Assembly (NCBI RefSeq): GCF_003337235.1
Contig: NZ_QPJC01000016.1
Span: forward strand, 1 to 64,000
From: Halopolyspora algeriensis
GTDB lineage: Bacteria; Actinomycetota; Actinomycetes; Mycobacteriales; Pseudonocardiaceae
Length of the DNA: 64,000 bases
Direction: 5' to 3'
A program made the position numbers and the translations under genes. The notes beneath the pieces are model-generated. The model made no database searches. It was not told the origin of the DNA and saw nothing but the letters and a program-made list of their open reading frames with translations. Below, piece by piece: positions 35,426 through 44,404 of the stretch (positions within the stretch are counted from its first letter, which is position 1; every line of letters begins with the position of its first letter).

Positions 35426-36187
35426 CTATGCCTTCGGGCCGCCGGCGACGTAGATGACCTGCCCGGAAACGAACCCTGCCTGCTCACCGACGAAGAACGA
35501 GACGGTGTTGGCGATGTCCTCGGGGCGTCCCTCCCTGCCGACGGGAATGCTGCCGATCGCGGCCTCCTTGAAGTCCTCGAAGGACATGCCGACCCGCTCG
35601 GCGGTCGCGGCGGTCATCTCCGTGGCGATGAAGCCGGGCGCGATCGCGTTGACGGTGACACCGAACTTGCCGAGCTCGATGGCCAGGGTTTTGGTGAATC
35701 CCTGCAGACCGGCCTTGGCCGTGGAGTAGTTCGCCTGCCCGCGGTTGCCGAGAGCCGACGTGCTGGAGAGGTTGACGATGCGCCCCCAGCCCGCCTCGGT
35801 CATGTGCTTCTGCGCTGCGCGGCTCATGAGGAAGGACCCGCGCAGGTGCACGTCCATGACGCTGTCCCAGTCCTGCTCGCTCATCTTGAACAGCATGTTG
35901 TCCCGGATGACACCGGCGTTGTTGACCAGCACCTGCGGCGGACCGAGTTCGTCGGCCACGCGGGTGACGGCGGCCTGCGCCTGCTCGGCATCGCTGACGT
36001 CGGCACCCACCGCCAGCGCCCGGCCTCCATCGGCTTCGATGGCCGAGACCGTGTCGGCGCACTGCTTCTCGTCGAGATCGACGACACCGACGGCGAAGCC
36101 GTCCGAGGCCAGGCGTCGCGCGGTGGCGGCACCGATGCCGCGCGCTGAGCCGGTGACGATGGCGGCGCTTCGGGGGGATCGGGTCAT
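35426..36187 (-). CDS. SDR, 3-oxoacyl-reductase-like (FabG type)
   Basis: 253 residues. TGSARGIGAATA cofactor motif, VNNAGVIRDNML, SSTSALGNRGQANYSTAKAG with the YxxxK pair, and VIYVAGGPKA at the end. The sequence RDNMLFKMSEQDWDSVMDVHLRG is common in 3-hydroxyacyl-CoA dehydrogenases of actinobacteria. AGGAGCCCCTC precedes the ATG. Lies between ACAD genes in the operon, where oxidation of a hydroxyacyl-CoA is the natural role. Confidence 0.92.
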   Translation of the reverse strand: MTRSPRSAAIVTGSARGIGAATARRLASDGFAVGVVDLDEKQCADTVSAIEADGGRALAVGADVSDAEQAQAAVTRVADELGPPQVLVNNAGVIRDNMLFKMSEQDWDSVMDVHLRGSFLMSRAAQKHMTEAGWGRIVNLSSTSALGNRGQANYSTAKAGLQGFTKTLAIELGKFGVTVNAIAPGFIATEMTAATAERVGMSFEDFKEAAIGSIPVGREGRPEDIANTVSFFVGEQAGFVSGQVIYVAGGPKA

Positions 36188-36246
36188 GAGGGGCTCCTTA
36201 CGGAATCGGGTGTCGCAGTGGCGCGAAACGGGCGCTGCCTGCGGGG

Positions 36247-37455
36247 TCAGCGGTGCTTTTTGAGTTCCTGCCGGGCCAGCGAGCGCCGGTGCACCTCGTC
36301 CGGCCCGTCGACGATGTGCAGGGTGCGAGCACTGGCGTAGAGATTGGCCAGCGGGAAGTCCTGGCTGACCCCCGCTCCGCCGTGGGCCTGGATGGCACGG
36401 TCGATGACCCAGGTGGCCATCTCCGGTGCCGCGACCTTGATCGCCTGGATCTCGGTGTGCGCGCCCTTGTTGCCGACGGTGTCCATCAGCCACGCGGTCT
36501 TGAGGACCAGCAGGCGGGTCGTCTCGATTTTCACCCGTGCCTCGGCGATCCAGTGCCGCACCATCCCCTGGTCGGCGAGTGCTCCACCGAAGGCCTCGCG
36601 CTGCGAGACGCGGCGGCACATCAGCTCCAGCGCGCGCTCGGCCATCCCGATCGCGCGCATGCAGTGGTGGATGCGCCCGGGGCCGAGCCGTGCCTGGGCG
36701 ATGGCGAAGCCCTCACCTTCTCCGGACAGGATGTTCGCCGCGGGCACGCGCACGTTGCGGAACTCGATCTCGGCGTGGCCGCCGTGGTCGCCGTCGGTGT
36801 AGCCGAAGACGTGCATGCCCCGTTTGATCTCGATTCCCGGAGTGTCGGTGGGAACCAGGATCATGCTCTGCTGCCGGTGGCGTTCGGCGTCCGGATCGGT
36901 CTTGCCCATGACGATGAGAATCCGGCAGTTCGGGTTCATGGCCCCGGAGGACCACCACTTGCGGCCGTTGATGACGTACTCGTCGCCGTCGCGCTCGATG
37001 CGGGTGGAGATGTTGTTCGCGTCCGAGGAGGCGACCTCGGGCTCGGTCATGCAGAACGCCGAGCGGATCTCACCTTCCAGCAACGGAGTGAGCCACTGGT
37101 CGCGCTGCTGCTGCGTGCCGAACAGCGCCAGAGTTTCCATGTTGCCGGTATCCGGTGCCGAGCAGTTCAGCGCCTCCGGTGCCAGCCGGGGACTGCGCCC
37201 GGTGATCTCGGCCAGCGGCGCGTACTGGAGATTGGTCAGGCCCGCACCGTGCTCGCCGGGCAGAAACAGGTTCCACAGCCCCTGACTGCGGGCGGCGTCC
37301 TTGAGCTTCTCGACGATCGGCGGGGTGGTCCAGGGATTCTCGGCCTCGGCGACCTGCTCGGCGAGCACGGCTTCGGCCGGGTACACGTGGGTGTCCATGA
37401 ACTCCGTGAGCTGTTCACGGAGGCGCTCGGTGGTCTCGTCAAAGGCGAATTCCAT
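36247..37455 (-). CDS. Acyl-CoA dehydrogenase of the ACAD10/ACAD11 type
   Basis: 402 residues. Features: [37 protein letters not shown] (FAD site), [16 protein letters not shown] and the C-terminal [16 protein letters not shown]. TEPxVASSDA with KWWxSGAxxP is characteristic of the ACAD10/11 clade rather than of straight-chain ACADs. In mammals this domain is fused behind an APH-type kinase domain; here the kinase is the next gene upstream. It probably acts on a phosphorylated 4-hydroxyacyl-CoA (family inference). GGGAGGAACTTAA precedes the ATG. Confidence 0.93.
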   Translation of the reverse strand: MEFAFDETTERLREQLTEFMDTHVYPAEAVLAEQVAEAENPWTTPPIVEKLKDAARSQGLWNLFLPGEHGAGLTNLQYAPLAEITGRSPRLAPEALNCSAPDTGNMETLALFGTQQQRDQWLTPLLEGEIRSAFCMTEPEVASSDANNISTRIERDGDEYVINGRKWWSSGAMNPNCRILIVMGKTDPDAERHRQQSMILVPTDTPGIEIKRGMHVFGYTDGDHGGHAEIEFRNVRVPAANILSGEGEGFAIAQARLGPGRIHHCMRAIGMAERALELMCRRVSQREAFGGALADQGMVRHWIAEARVKIETTRLLVLKTAWLMDTVGNKGAHTEIQAIKVAAPEMATWVIDRAIQAHGGAGVSQDFPLANLYASARTLHIVDGPDEVHRRSLARQELKKHR

Positions 37456-37618
37456 TTAAGTTCCTCCCGAGAAGGGCGCCTTGTCGCTTGAGTGATCGGC
37501 TTGAGCAGAGTGACTGGCTCCGACGGTTCGGCGAACCCTGTGCCAGGTTGTTCTCGAAATTCCCAAGGGGCCGCGCTGATTGGGGAACCGGCTGTTCCGG
37601 TCGTACCGGCCGTCGAGT

Positions 37619-37775
37619 AAGTGGCGTCAGCCACTTCCGCCACGCCAAGCAACTGGCACCGCCGCGGGTTCTCAGGCGTCGCCCTCGCGAGGACAGTTGG
37701 CACGTGGCGTAGGTGGCTACTCGATGTGCCGACTCCCGGAGCCGAGGCGACGCCTGAGGTTCCGCCGCCGGCACC
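37619..37775 (+). repeat. Structured intergenic repeat, copy B
   Basis: Homologous to 35246-35401. Stems: AAGTGGC/GCCACTT with GTCA loop (37619-37636), a 13-base-pair outer arm CTCAGGCGTCGCC (37671-37683) with GGCGACGCCTGAG (37746-37758), and GGCAC (37699-37703) with GTGCC (37726-37730) around TAG/CTA. CCTCGCGAGGACAGT is shared unchanged by both copies. The element fills the gap between the kinase-like gene and the ACAD of the operon. Remaining bases 37456-37618 show no recognised feature. Confidence 0.8.
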
Positions 37776-37801
37776 GCGATCCAAGCCAATCCGGGCATTG
37801 C

Positions 37802-38845
37802 CTAAGAAGCCTCCTTGAGGGTGGCGAGTCCCTGTTCGACCAGCGGTGCGACGAGCGCGCCGACGTGGTCGAATCCCTCGCCGACGGTCTGGTTGTGGAC
37901 GTAGCGGTAGTGGATGCCCTCCAGGATCACCGCGATCTTGAAGAAGCCGAAGGCGATGTACCAGTCCATTTCGGACAGGTCGATGCCGCTGCGCCGCGTG
38001 TAGCGCTCCAGCAGCTCGCGTGCCGGCGGGAAGCCGTACTCGGGACCGATGCCCTTGGCGATCGGGTTCTGCTCGATCCCGTTGAAACCTTCCCAGTACA
38101 CGACGAGCAGTCCGAGGTCGGTCAACGGGTCGCCGAGGGTGGCCATCTCCCAGTCGAGCACGGCCCGGATGTGCTCGTCGTCGCCGACGAGGACGTTGTC
38201 CAGCCGGTAGTCGCCGTGCACGATCGCCGCGCGCCGGGTGGTGGGAACGCGGGTGGCCAACTGCTCACGGAGCTCGCCGATGCCGGGGATCTCGCGGCTG
38301 TGCGAGGCCTCCAGTTGCTTGCCCCAGCGGCGGACCTGGCGTTCGAGGAACCCGTCGGGGCGTCCGAAGTCGCCGAGCCCGATCTCGGCCGGATCGAGCG
38401 CGTGCAGATCGGCCAGCACGTCCATGAGCCGCAAGGCCAGGCTCTTGCGCCGGGCGAGCTCGAGGGACTCGGTCTGCTCGGCGCTGCGGAAGACGGTGCC
38501 GGAGACGAAGTCCATGACGTAGAACGGGGCCCCGATCACGTCTTCGTCGTCACACAGCAACTCCGTCCGGGGAACGGGGACGTCGGTGCCGTCCAGTGCC
38601 GTCATGACGCGGTACTCGCGGCTCATGTCGTGCGCGGTGGCCAGCACGTGGCCGAGCGGGGGTCGCCGGACCACCCACCGGTTGGTGCCGTCGCCGACGA
38701 CATAGGTCAGGTTCGAGCGCCCGCCCTGGATGAGTTCGCCGGTCAGCGGCCCCTGCACGAGGCCGGGACGCTGCTTGTCGAGGTACTCGTGCAGTCGGGT
38801 CGGATCGAGGCCGGGCAGGTCGGCGGCGGAGGCGTGGTCGGTCAT
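37802..38845 (-). CDS. APH/ACAD10-11-type phosphotransferase (kinase-like)
   Basis: 347 residues, aminoglycoside-phosphotransferase fold. LIQGGRSNLTYVVGDGTNRWVVRRPP is the nucleotide-binding lobe, IVHGDYRLDNVLVGDD holds the catalytic Asp/Asn, and AVLDWEMATLGDPLTDLGLL the metal-binding Asp. This clade matches the kinase domain of ACAD11 and LvaA of the Pseudomonas levulinate pathway, which phosphorylates a 4-hydroxyacyl-CoA. It overlaps the HAD gene by ATGA and precedes the ACAD10/11-type dehydrogenase. Antibiotic resistance is unlikely. Confidence 0.92.
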   Translation of the reverse strand: MTDHASAADLPGLDPTRLHEYLDKQRPGLVQGPLTGELIQGGRSNLTYVVGDGTNRWVVRRPPLGHVLATAHDMSREYRVMTALDGTDVPVPRTELLCDDEDVIGAPFYVMDFVSGTVFRSAEQTESLELARRKSLALRLMDVLADLHALDPAEIGLGDFGRPDGFLERQVRRWGKQLEASHSREIPGIGELREQLATRVPTTRRAAIVHGDYRLDNVLVGDDEHIRAVLDWEMATLGDPLTDLGLLVVYWEGFNGIEQNPIAKGIGPEYGFPPARELLERYTRRSGIDLSEMDWYIAFGFFKIAVILEGIHYRYVHNQTVGEGFDHVGALVAPLVEQGLATLKEAS

Positions 38846-39513
38846 GCGGTCTCCTGGGGGAGTTCGGCTCTGAGGTCGGGAACCAGTTCGGCCAGGTTCC
38901 GGCGGGTCTGCTCGGCACTGTCGTGCAGCACCGTGTGCATGCCCAGTTGCCGGGCGGCCTCGATGTTCGGAGCGCCGTCGTCGACGAACACCGCCCGCTC
39001 GGCGGGGAGGCCGAGGCGTTCCAGGGTGATCCGGTAGATGTCCGGATCGGGTTTGCGCCTGCCGACCTCGCTGGAGATGACAGCCACGTCGAACAGCGTG
39101 TCGAGCTGTTCCCACGGGTAGTTGTTCCCCCAGCTGTTGGACAGCAGGGCGGTCGGCAGTCCGAGCCGCCGCAGGTCTTCCACCAGCCGCAACATCACCG
39201 GATCGCTGCGCATGAAGGAGAACAGACGGGCGAGCAGACCGTCCGGCTCCACCGGACGACCGTCCTCGGTGCGCAGGCGGTCGGCCAGCACCCGGTTGAA
39301 CTCCTCGACCGGCATCTCGCCGGTTTCCAGCCGGTGGAGAGGGTTCCCCGGGGCGGCGCGGCGGGACAGCCAGTTCTTGAGCACGGCCGAGAACGTCTCC
39401 GGGTCGATGCGTTCCGCCTGCGTCCAGGCAGCAATGGCGGTGCGTCCCGGTGTGGTGAGGACACCTCCGTAATCGAAGATCACCGCGTCGATGTGGGCAT
39501 CGGGGGAGGCCAT
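38842..39513 (-). CDS. HAD-family hydrolase (ACAD10 N-domain type)
   Basis: 223 residues. HAD motif I is DAVIFDYGGVLTTPG, in which the second Asp (DxD) is replaced by Tyr (DYG), as in the epoxide-hydrolase/ACAD10-type HAD branch. Motif II ALLSNSWGNNYP, motif III near RRKPDPDIY and motif IV VFVDDGAPNIEAA follow. The same domain forms the N terminus of vertebrate ACAD10. It is the first gene of the operon, overlapping the kinase-like gene by four bases. ATG 39513 lacks a strong ribosome-binding site, and operator site 4 lies only ten bases upstream. Confidence 0.9.
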   Translation of the reverse strand: MASPDAHIDAVIFDYGGVLTTPGRTAIAAWTQAERIDPETFSAVLKNWLSRRAAPGNPLHRLETGEMPVEEFNRVLADRLRTEDGRPVEPDGLLARLFSFMRSDPVMLRLVEDLRRLGLPTALLSNSWGNNYPWEQLDTLFDVAVISSEVGRRKPDPDIYRITLERLGLPAERAVFVDDGAPNIEAARQLGMHTVLHDSAEQTRRNLAELVPDLRAELPQETA

Positions 39514-39523
39514 GTCCACGGAC

Positions 39524-39543
39524 CATACCGACTGGGCGGTATG
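39524..39543 (-). promoter_or_regulatory. TetR-type operator site 4, before the HAD-APH-ACAD operon
   Basis: CATACCGACTGGGCGGTATG is an 8-of-10 inverted repeat. Its core ACCGACTGGGCGGT (39527-39540) differs from operator site 1 by a single base. It sits 10-30 bases before the HAD ATG, so a bound repressor would block the start of the whole operon. Confidence 0.75.
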
Positions 39544-39706
39544 TGCGCCAGGGTCTCCGGTACTCACCGACGGGATGCCGTGCGGGCAGGCAGCGCCCAC
39601 CCGATCGGTGAAGGTCTCCCGCACCGACGCCACCCCGGGCATCGGCGTCCTGGCACCGGCAGACCCTCGGCAATCACCACAACCGCTCGACCGCACGGCC
39701 TTGGTG

Positions 39707-41740
39707 CTAGCCCGCGGTGGTCTCGTTGAGCCGCAGGAACTCCAGGTGAGCCTCGTACTGATCGAGGACGTCGTCGATCAGTTGGCCGTGCGTGTACCCC
39801 ATCACGTCGTATCCCTGTCCCCCCTCCTGCAGGTGCACCTCGAGCCGGTAGTAGACCTCGCTGCCGCGAGAGCCGTAGGCCGGCATGGTGGCCTCGTGGG
39901 GCCGGATCTGGTACCGGAACGGATGTTCCTCCCCGATGTCGGCCACCAGTTCGAGGTAGGAGACTCCCGCGTGATCGGTTTCCCGACGTGCGTGTGCCTG
40001 TACTCCTTGGGCGTGCATCTCCTGCGCCACCGTGTCGAGGGCGGGCTCTGCCACCCGGGTGAGGAACTCGTCGATGCGGACCCGGTCGGGAAAGGTCAGG
40101 GCGCGGGTGAGGCGGTTCCGCCAGGTCCTCTCGGCGGCACCTTCCTCCGCGGTCGTGCTGCGTCCGGACAGCATTGTGGGCAGGCTCTGTCGCTGGCTGT
40201 CGGCGCGGGTTCCCTCCATCCGCAGCGCCTTGTACAGGCCGACCATCACGAGGATCATGACGAAGGCGAACGGCAGCCCCATGATGATGGTGGCGTTTTG
40301 CAGTGCGGGAACTCCGCCGACGATGAGCATCGCCATGGTGAGCAAGCCGGTGGCCATCGCCCAGAAGATCCGCACGCCGCTGCGCGCATCGGCCTCCGGC
40401 GTCGGCAGGTGGGATGTGAGGTTGGCCATCACCAGCGCGCCCGAGTCGGCCGAGGTCACGTAGAAAAGCAGCCCGACGAACGTGGCGAGCCCGGCGATGA
40501 CGAGAGTGGCGGGAAACTGCGCCAGCAGCGAGTAGAACCCCTGTGCGGGCTGGTTCACGGCGACTTGCCCGAAGTCTCCTCCGCCGGTGCGGACGATGTC
40601 CAGCGCGGTGTTGCCGAAGATCGACCCCCACATCAAGATGTACAGGAAGGGGATGATCAGCGTCCCGGTGACGAATTGACGAATGGTCCGGCCGCGCGAG
40701 ATCCGGGCCAGGAACAGTCCGACGAACGACGCCCACGCGATCCACCAGGCCCAGAAGAACAGCGTCCACGCGTTCAGCCAGTCGACGGGCCGGTCGAAGG
40801 CGAAGGTTTCCAGCGTCATGCCCGGAAAGGAGCGCACGTAGACTCCGAGGTTGAGCACCAGCGCGTTGAGCAGGAACACGGTCTTGCCGGTGACCAGGAT
40901 GAACCCGGCCAGCCCGAGCGCGAGCAGCACGTTGAGCTGGGACAGCCGCTTGATGCCCTTGTCAACACCGCTGACCGCCGACAGCGTCGCCATGATCACC
41001 GCAACAGCCACCAGGCCGATCTGGGACGCTGTCCCCGTGGGAATGCCGAACAGGAATTCGAGCCCGTAGCTGAGCAGGACCACCCCGATTCCCAGCGAGG
41101 CCGCGATGCCGAAGATGGTGCCCAGCACAGCAGCGAGATCCACCCCGTGCCCGAGCCCTCCGTAGATGCGTTTGCCGAAGATCGGGTACAAGGCGGAACG
41201 GATGGCCAGCGGCAGTCCCCGCCGGTAGGCGAAGAAGGCCAGTGCTATGCCCATCAGCGCATACATCCCCCATCCGCTGATGCCGTAGTGAAACAGCATC
41301 CACACGGTTGCCTGCCGGGCGGCCTCTATCGTCTCCCCCTGGCCGTGCGGTGGGGAAAGATACTGCGTGACCGGCTCGGAGACGGCGAAGAACATGACGT
41401 CGGTACCGATGCCGGCGGCGAACAGCATCGATGCCCACGTCAGCGTGCTGAACTCCGGCTGCGAATGCTGCGGCCCCAGCTTCGTCCGCCCGTAGCGGGA
41501 GACACCGAGGAAAACCACGAACACCAGGATGATCGTGGTGAGCAGGATGTAGAACCACCCGAACCACGTGGAGATCCAGCTCACCACTGTGCCGATGACC
41601 TCAGCGGCCGCTGCCGGTGTCACGACCGCCCACAGGGCGATCGCCAGGATGACGACGGCCGAACCGTAGAAGACGATCCGATTCAGTCTCGTCTGTTGCG
41701 TGGACTCGGCTGCCAGGCCGGTCGGTGTGTCATCGCTCAT
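39707..41740 (-). CDS. betT: BCCT-family choline/betaine transporter (BetT type)
   Basis: 677 residues: 12 membrane segments followed by a long cytoplasmic C-terminal domain (about 520-677) of the BetT kind, which senses osmotic strength. FFWAWWIAWASFVGLFLARISRGRTIR is the BCCT signature with the substrate-binding tryptophan box in segment 8. The segment 3 motif reads FHYGISGWGMYALMG, lacking the extra charge of Na+-independent CaiT. It supplies choline to the betA and betB enzymes encoded at 45-48 kb. GGAGCATTCCC precedes the ATG. Confidence 0.92.
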   Translation of the reverse strand: MSDDTPTGLAAESTQQTRLNRIVFYGSAVVILAIALWAVVTPAAAAEVIGTVVSWISTWFGWFYILLTTIILVFVVFLGVSRYGRTKLGPQHSQPEFSTLTWASMLFAAGIGTDVMFFAVSEPVTQYLSPPHGQGETIEAARQATVWMLFHYGISGWGMYALMGIALAFFAYRRGLPLAIRSALYPIFGKRIYGGLGHGVDLAAVLGTIFGIAASLGIGVVLLSYGLEFLFGIPTGTASQIGLVAVAVIMATLSAVSGVDKGIKRLSQLNVLLALGLAGFILVTGKTVFLLNALVLNLGVYVRSFPGMTLETFAFDRPVDWLNAWTLFFWAWWIAWASFVGLFLARISRGRTIRQFVTGTLIIPFLYILMWGSIFGNTALDIVRTGGGDFGQVAVNQPAQGFYSLLAQFPATLVIAGLATFVGLLFYVTSADSGALVMANLTSHLPTPEADARSGVRIFWAMATGLLTMAMLIVGGVPALQNATIIMGLPFAFVMILVMVGLYKALRMEGTRADSQRQSLPTMLSGRSTTAEEGAAERTWRNRLTRALTFPDRVRIDEFLTRVAEPALDTVAQEMHAQGVQAHARRETDHAGVSYLELVADIGEEHPFRYQIRPHEATMPAYGSRGSEVYYRLEVHLQEGGQGYDVMGYTHGQLIDDVLDQYEAHLEFLRLNETTAG

Positions 41741-41839
41741 GGGAATGCTCCGTTGCGGACATGTGCCGGCGAGGCCACGGGCAGCCCGGGTGGGCCGAAA
41801 CCGGCCGACGACGAGCTTCGGCTTCCGCCGGCTGTTCGG

Positions 41840-42417
41840 TCAGCGGATGCGGGTTGGCGGTGTTGAGTCAGCAGCGTCCCCGCTGCGGTGCTGCCCACTC
41901 AACGGCCGGTTCCCTGCTCCTCGTGGAACTCCCGTCCTGAACCAGTCTCGTGCATCGTGCGGTGGTACTCCAGTGATAGTTCGTGATGTCGTCGCTGGTA
42001 ATGGGCGTGCTGGGCTTGTGTTTGGCGGTGTCGGTGCCAGGCTGACCAGGTTGGGGCGTGGCGCCGTGCCGACGCTGTGGGTCTGCCAGGCCGAGGCAGG
42101 CAGCTCGGCGGCGATGCCGTCCACCGTCAGCCGGGTCCCGTTCGCTCCGACGGGCAGGCGATCACCGCAGGACACTGCCGGCACGAAGCCGATGCCCCGG
42201 GCCGTTGGCCAGGCGCGCAGGTGGGGGCTTTGTCCGCCGACCTCGTCGGCGGCCACCCGGGAGAACGGCAGCCCGGCCCGCTGAGCACGGGTGATCATCT
42301 GCTGGGCCGGTCGAGTTTCGTGGCGAACTCATGTGCGTACGGTATCCCGGCCGCTTCGCACCGCGCAGGATCGGCGCACCCGGCCTGCTCGGGCAGATAC
42401 AGCTCCCGGTCGATCAC
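41840..42417 (-). pseudogene. IS701-family transposase remnant, frameshifted and truncated
   Basis: The minus strand from 42417 reads VIDRELYLPEQAG and GIPYAHEFATKLD, then stops (42295-42297); in a frame one base away it continues MITRAQRAGLPFSRVAADEVGGQSPHLRAW and GIAAELPASAWQTHSVG. These are consecutive blocks of the IS701 transposase core, including a DEV(Y/G)G catalytic block. The N terminus with the first catalytic Asp is missing and the C-terminal half is unreadable, so the element is dead. Confidence 0.8.
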
Positions 42418-42699
42418 GGGCGCCTGTCCTCCCTCATCCGAGTGACGAGGATCGGATTTGCTCGGCGGAAATACCTCTTCCGGTGAGTCTTGGGCGTTTC
42501 GCCCGGCGGCAACCATCTCGGACCGGGAAACATGGCCGTGAAGTAGCGGGGCATGGGGAATACGGGGTGTTTCCGACCGGACCTGCCGAGCTGTGGTGTC
42601 CGGACGAGTCGCGCTGCGATGAGAAGTTCGTCCGTCGGCATGTGCGGAAAAGTTTCCGAAAACGCCACTGCCGGCGAGTGCCTGTGGTGAGGAAGGGCG
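42418..42699. other. Intergenic region before the WS/DGAT gene
   Basis: No gene is supported. It should contain the promoter of the acyltransferase at 42700; no clear -35/-10 pair was recognised. Confidence 0.45.
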
Positions 42700-44082
42700 A
42701 TGGCAACGCGCGAGATCGGCGCACTGGATACGGCATTTCTGTGCCTCGAACAGCACGACGCACCGATGCACATCGGCGCTGTCGCGGTCTTCGATCCTCG
42801 AGAGGAGGTGGACCCCGCCAGGCTGAAAGCACTGCTTGCCGAACGTGTCGAGCGCATACCGCGCATGCGCAGGCATGTCGGCGACTCCTGGCTTCCCGCC
42901 GGGGCCGCGCAATGGGAGGAGGATCCCGACTTCCGGGCCGAGGAACACATTCACAACCACGGCGTTCCCTGGCCCGGCGGCCCGGACGAGCTGGCCACCC
43001 TGGTTTCCGAGCTGGTGGCCGAACCCCTTGATCTGACCCGCCCGCTGTGGGAGCTGCACGTGCTCACCGGTCTGCACGGCGGGCGATTCGCCATCCTGGT
43101 GAAACTGCACCACGCCCTCGCCGACGGGGCCGGAGCGGTCGAGCTCGGTCTCGGCCTGCTCGACGGTTTCGAACCCGTTGCCGACACGCACGAGCCCGAT
43201 CCGGCGGGCACCGAGCGGGGTGTGTTGGGGTTCGCCCGCTCGATGCTGACATCGATCTCCCGGCCCGACCGGCTGGTGCGCACCACCCTCACCGCCGCCG
43301 ACGAACTCCGCCACACCGTGCAGCAGGCCGGTGAGGCACTGAACATCGGTTGGTCCGTACTCCGCAACGTCCAGATGCCGCGGCCGGCCTCGCCCTTGCT
43401 GGCACCGCGTTCGGCGAGCAAGCGGATCGAACTGTTCGCACTGGAGATGGGCGACATCCGCCGGGTCCGCAAATGCCACGGCGGTACGACGAACGACATC
43501 GTGCTGGCCATCGTGACCGGAGCGCTGCGCCGGTGGCTCACCACGCGCGGATACCCCGTCGACACGCTGCGGCTGCGCGCTCTCGTCCCGGTCAGCCACC
43601 GCTGCCGCGATCGGCAGCCCGCGGGGAACAACCGGCTTTCCGGCTACCTGTGTGATCTACCGGTGAACGAGCCCGATCCGCGCCTGCGGCTGGATGTACT
43701 GCGGTCCTCGATGCGGGACAACAAGAGTGCGGGACCGCTTCGCGGACCCGGTGCGCTCCCGGTACTGGCCGATCGGGTACCTCCGGCGCTGCACCGGCTG
43801 GCCACCCGCACCGCGGTCCGCGGTGCCCCGCTGCTGTTCGACACCGTCATCACCAACGTGCCGTTGCCCGACATGCCGGTGTCGCTGGACGGTGCCGGAC
43901 TGCGCGAGCTGTACCCACTCGTGCCGCTGGCCGCGGGACATGCCCTGTCCATCGCGGCGTCCCAGTACCGCGATCGCGTCCATGTCGGACTGCAGGCCAA
44001 CCGGGCGGCGCTGCCCGACATCGAGAAGTTCAACGAAGCGCTTCCGCATGCTCTGGCCGAGCTCGACGGCTCGGAGGCGTGA
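42700..44082 (+). CDS. Wax ester synthase/diacylglycerol acyltransferase (WS/DGAT)
   Basis: 460 residues. Active-site HHxxxDG motif is KLHHALADGAGA with H137, H138 and D142. PLWELHVLTG precedes it and NDIVLAIVTGALRRWL and NVPLPDMPVSLDGAGLRELYPLVPL follow; all are family blocks. The enzyme joins acyl-CoA to diacylglycerol or a fatty alcohol, making storage lipid at the membrane. Actinobacteria carry many copies. AGGAAGGGCG precedes the ATG. It stands among betaine genes without evident link; TAG storage and fatty acid breakdown genes 5 kb away may be related. Confidence 0.94.
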   Translation: MATREIGALDTAFLCLEQHDAPMHIGAVAVFDPREEVDPARLKALLAERVERIPRMRRHVGDSWLPAGAAQWEEDPDFRAEEHIHNHGVPWPGGPDELATLVSELVAEPLDLTRPLWELHVLTGLHGGRFAILVKLHHALADGAGAVELGLGLLDGFEPVADTHEPDPAGTERGVLGFARSMLTSISRPDRLVRTTLTAADELRHTVQQAGEALNIGWSVLRNVQMPRPASPLLAPRSASKRIELFALEMGDIRRVRKCHGGTTNDIVLAIVTGALRRWLTTRGYPVDTLRLRALVPVSHRCRDRQPAGNNRLSGYLCDLPVNEPDPRLRLDVLRSSMRDNKSAGPLRGPGALPVLADRVPPALHRLATRTAVRGAPLLFDTVITNVPLPDMPVSLDGAGLRELYPLVPLAAGHALSIAASQYRDRVHVGLQANRAALPDIEKFNEALPHALAELDGSEA

Positions 44083-44404
44083 GCCACGGAGCCTCACCTC
44101 TCGGGCGGCGTGCGGCCGGCCGAGAGAAGGGTGAATCTGCTCGAAACCCGTTCGGCGGCAATTTCGTCGCTCTGCGTCAGTACTCGTGGCGGGACAGCTC
44201 CGATCGGTTGTAGCGCGGAGTCGGAGATTTTCGGTCTCGTGGGGGTAGACACGGTCCGCCGGGTCACCGGCCGTGGCGATGTGCGGGTATTCGCACGAGC
44301 CGCCTCGTCGGGCCACCGTTGACGATGACTTTACTCACCAGTAACTATTGCCGGGTCGCGCGACACGTCCACGTTCCGTAATTCAGACCCGAGGTGATTC
44401 GGCG
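44083..44404 (+). promoter_or_regulatory. Intergenic region with promoter for the secreted protein gene
   Basis: TTGACG (44319-44324) and TAACTA (44342-44347) with a 17-base spacer form a good promoter ending about 57 bases before the next ATG. A GC-rich hairpin with CTCTCGG / CCGAGAG arms near 44097-44125 may end transcription of the acyltransferase gene; it lacks a T tract. Confidence 0.6.

Noticed and set aside
39491-41866. 791-residue plus-strand frame over the choline transporter
   Set aside because: Antisense to membrane segments, with the H/D/Q-rich look of a shadow frame.
42295-43599. 434-residue minus-strand frame over the WS/DGAT gene
   Set aside because: Only its last 40 residues (the IS701 block) are meaningful; the rest is a shadow of the acyltransferase gene.
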